From NCBI RefSeq assembly GCF_000238915.1, contig NZ_BAEG01000085.1, positions 186,001-250,000 on the forward strand: a stretch of DNA of 64,000 nt, read 5' to 3'. This document shows, piece after piece, positions 62,431 through 64,000 of this stretch (position 1 is the first letter of the stretch; each line of letters begins with the position of its first letter). This DNA is from Arthrobacter globiformis NBRC 12137. GTDB lineage: Bacteria > Actinomycetota > Actinomycetes > Actinomycetales > Micrococcaceae. A program made the translations under genes and the position numbers. Under the pieces are notes generated by a model. The model did not search any database, was not told where the DNA came from, and saw only the letters and a program-made list of their open reading frames with translations.

Positions 62431-62813
62431 GTCCGGTCCTCGGCGGCCGGCTGTTCGGCGGCCGCAAGTTGGCTGGCGCGGTCGCGCAGCTGCTCGCGGA
62501 GGCGCTCTATTTCGGCGTTCCTGGCGGCCAGCTGGTCCCGCAGGTCGTCCAGCACCTGGTCCACTTGGTCCATCCGGTAACCCCGCAGCCCCAGCGCAAA
62601 CCGGACATGGTCGACGTCGGATGGTGTGGCGTCGTCGGGAAGCAGCACCGGAGGCAGCGACGCCACGGGTTCATCGAACCCGTCGTCGAAGCCGTCTCCG
62701 GCGAGAGGCGCACGGGCGCGTTTCCTCCGCAGCATGCCCGCCCCGAGGTCGGTACCGATGAGGGCGGTGGCTCCAATCAGGACGATGGCCAGGAAAACGA
62801 GGAAGAAACTCAC
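62427..62813 (-). CDS. DivIVA-domain-like membrane protein
   Basis: A 128-residue protein with one N-terminal membrane segment (SFFLVFLAIVLIGATALIG), an acidic linker, then VRFALGLRGYRMDQVDQVL, the DivIVA-type sequence seen in short actinobacterial proteins, and a coiled coil (LRDQLAARNAEIERLREQL). It may localise at the division site or pole. The start codon has no strong ribosome-binding site. It overlaps the mannosyltransferase gene. Confidence 0.82.
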   Translation of the reverse strand: MSFFLVFLAIVLIGATALIGTDLGAGMLRRKRARAPLAGDGFDDGFDEPVASLPPVLLPDDATPSDVDHVRFALGLRGYRMDQVDQVLDDLRDQLAARNAEIERLREQLRDRASQLAAAEQPAAEDRT

Positions 62814-62892
62814 ATCACCAATCGTGCCAGACGCAGCCCCGCCTGCCGCTTACCCGCGCAGCTGCTGCCCTGGCTGCCTACCACGGGTGGTG

Positions 62893-63678
62893 CTATTCGG
62901 GCCGCTGGTCGCCGTTGGTGGAGGGCGCCCGGACGTGTCCGTGGAGGACGAGGTTCACGGCCTCCTCCGGGGAGTCCACCACCTGGATGAGGTCCAGGTC
63001 CTTCGCTGAGACCATTCCCTCAGCCACCAGGGTCCCCGTGATCCATTCGATCATCGGTCCCCAGAACGCCGCGCCCAGCAGGACAATCGGGAACGAGGTC
63101 ACCTTCTGGGTCTGCACCAGGACCATGGCCTCGAAGAGCTCGTCAAGGGTGCCGAGGCCGCCGGGAAGAACGATGAAGCCCTGGGCGTACTTCACGAACA
63201 TGGTCTTCCGCGCGAAGAAGTAGCGGAAGTTGATGCCGAGGTCCACCCACTGGTTCAGGCCCTGCTCGAAGGGCAGCTCGATGCCGAGGCCCACCGAGAC
63301 GCCGTTGCCTTCCACGGCTCCCCTGTTGGCGGCTTCCATCGAGCCAGGGCCGCCGCCGGTGATGACGGCCACGCCTGCTTCGGCGAGCTTGCGGCCCACC
63401 TCGACGCCCATGTCGTAGTACGCGCTTCCGGGCTTGGTGCGCGCTGAGCCGAAGACGCTGACCGCCTGGCCCAGGTCGGAGAGCGCACCGAAACCTTCCA
63501 CGAACTCGCTCTGGATCCGCATGACGCGCCAGGGGTCGGTATGGATGAAGTGGCCAGGGCCCTTGGTGTCGAGCAGCCGCTGGTCCGACATTTCCACCGC
63601 GGCCTGCTTACGGCGCAGCTCTAGAGGCCCTTTCCGGCGGGGCTGTACTGATTTTGACGGATCTGCGTTGATGCTCAT
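62893..63678 (-). CDS. LOG-family Rossmann-fold protein (TIGR00730)
   Basis: A 261-residue protein of the LONELY GUY / lysine-decarboxylase-like family. VITGGGPGSMEAANRGA and LPGGLGTLDELFEA (PGGxGTxxE) are the nucleotide-binding and catalytic motifs. Relatives cleave cytokinin ribotides or AMP to base and ribose phosphate. The N-terminal 40 residues are extra and basic. It is 79 bases upstream of the DivIVA-like gene. Confidence 0.92.
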   Translation of the reverse strand: MSINADPSKSVQPRRKGPLELRRKQAAVEMSDQRLLDTKGPGHFIHTDPWRVMRIQSEFVEGFGALSDLGQAVSVFGSARTKPGSAYYDMGVEVGRKLAEAGVAVITGGGPGSMEAANRGAVEGNGVSVGLGIELPFEQGLNQWVDLGINFRYFFARKTMFVKYAQGFIVLPGGLGTLDELFEAMVLVQTQKVTSFPIVLLGAAFWGPMIEWITGTLVAEGMVSAKDLDLIQVVDSPEEAVNLVLHGHVRAPSTNGDQRPE

Positions 63679-63784
63679 CCCCCAAGGCTAACCTGCTGAC
63701 CTGCAGGTATCTCTTGAATTACGATCAACCGGAAGTTGGAGTGATTGCGGTCATAACCGAGCAATGTTCGCTAGATTCATTCTT

Positions 63785-64000
63785 ATGACTACTCAACTGC
63801 CAGGCGACGCACTCGTCTCCCTGAATGCCGTTAACAAGCATTACGGTCAGCTCCACGTTCTGAAGGACATCAATCTCCAGGTCCGCAAGGGCGAGGTGGT
63901 TGTGGTCATCGGCCCCTCAGGCTCGGGCAAGTCCACCCTGTGCCGGGCCATCAACCGGCTTGAGACCATCGACGACGGCGACATCGCCATCGACGGCAAG
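63785..64000 (+). CDS. Amino acid ABC transporter ATP-binding protein (5' part)
   Basis: The first 72 residues of a GluA/GlnQ-type ATPase: SLNAVNKHYGQLHVLKDINL then GPSGSGKSTLCRAINRLE, with Walker A complete; the rest lies beyond the right edge. TAGATT (63772-63777) ends seven bases before the ATG and no Shine-Dalgarno is visible, so the mRNA may be leaderless. It is divergent from the LOG gene, probably first in a glutamate-type importer operon. Confidence 0.9.
   Translation, partial: MTTQLPGDALVSLNAVNKHYGQLHVLKDINLQVRKGEVVVVIGPSGSGKSTLCRAINRLETIDDGDIAIDGK

Noticed and set aside
1..64000. Insertion sequences, prophage, CRISPR array, restriction system
   Set aside because: No transposase, integrase, phage structural gene, regular direct-repeat array or endonuclease gene was seen; the only methyltransferase is an orphan.

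Overview
The window is a gene-dense, high-GC chromosomal segment with many GTG and one TTG start, few intergenic gaps and no transposase, phage or CRISPR signature. The gene set (SigE/anti-sigma/TatB, AdnAB, UvrD2, the coproporphyrin-dependent heme route, DUF3107, DUF3117, UPF0182) indicates an actinobacterium, most likely an Arthrobacter/Pseudarthrobacter-type Micrococcaceae. Long stretches follow gene orders I recall from Mycobacterium tuberculosis (Rv3193c-Rv3211 and Rv1205-Rv1232c), so most of it is conserved backbone. The heme cluster, a multicopper oxidase pair and an amino-acid ABC operon sit between backbone blocks.

Layout. 1-900: the 5' part of a membrane cytochrome-b-like gene, then two identical initiator tRNA(fMet) genes, each with its own terminator. 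0.9-12.3 kb: UPF0182 membrane protein, YlbL-type PDZ/Lon-like protease, zincin-fold protein, YgjP-like metallopeptidase, UvrD2 helicase, NudC and a kinase-fold protein whose metal-binding Asp appears to be lost. 12.3-20.4 kb: an overlapping DNA-repair operon (alkyltransferase-like protein, AdnA, AdnB) and a DEDDh exonuclease. 20.4-23.2 kb: a three-gene polar-amino-acid ABC importer. 23.3-36 kb: a nearly complete heme locus (hemL, LLM flavoprotein, hemB, hemD, hemC, cpfC/hemH, chdC/hemQ, a secreted Pro/Ser/Thr-rich protein, cgoX, hemE, and divergent hemA). 36-39.1 kb: a twin-arginine-signal protein overlapping a signal-less multicopper oxidase. 39.2-46.3 kb: MoeZ, TetR, DUF3107, a PCD-VOC fusion, thiG-thiS-thiO under a TPP riboswitch, divergent thiE, and a ferritin-like protein. 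46.3-53.4 kb: RNB ribonuclease, DEAD-box helicase, orphan DNA methyltransferase, PHP phosphoesterase, Xaa-Pro aminopeptidase. 53.4-64 kb: general stress protein, soluble MgtE-N/CBS protein, DUF1003, Mrp, TatB, a frameshifted anti-sigma factor, SigE, O-methyltransferase, DUF3117, PIG-V-like mannosyltransferase, DivIVA-like protein, LOG-family protein and the start of another amino-acid ABC ATPase.

How the genes fit together. ThiS ends in Gly-Gly and no dedicated ThiF is present, so MoeZ nearby is the plausible activating enzyme. The heme genes together cover glutamyl-tRNA to protoheme through coproporphyrin. TatB is encoded in the same window as the Tat-signal protein paired with the multicopper oxidase. 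The most interesting items for follow-up are: the Tat-partner/signal-less oxidase pair and its odd copper-motif order; the one-base frameshift in the SigE anti-sigma gene together with the absence of an htrA gene before tatB; an LLM flavoprotein and a secreted low-complexity protein embedded in the heme locus; the altered catalytic residues in the kinase-like and RNB proteins; several likely leaderless starts; and a 48-bp near-perfect palindrome.
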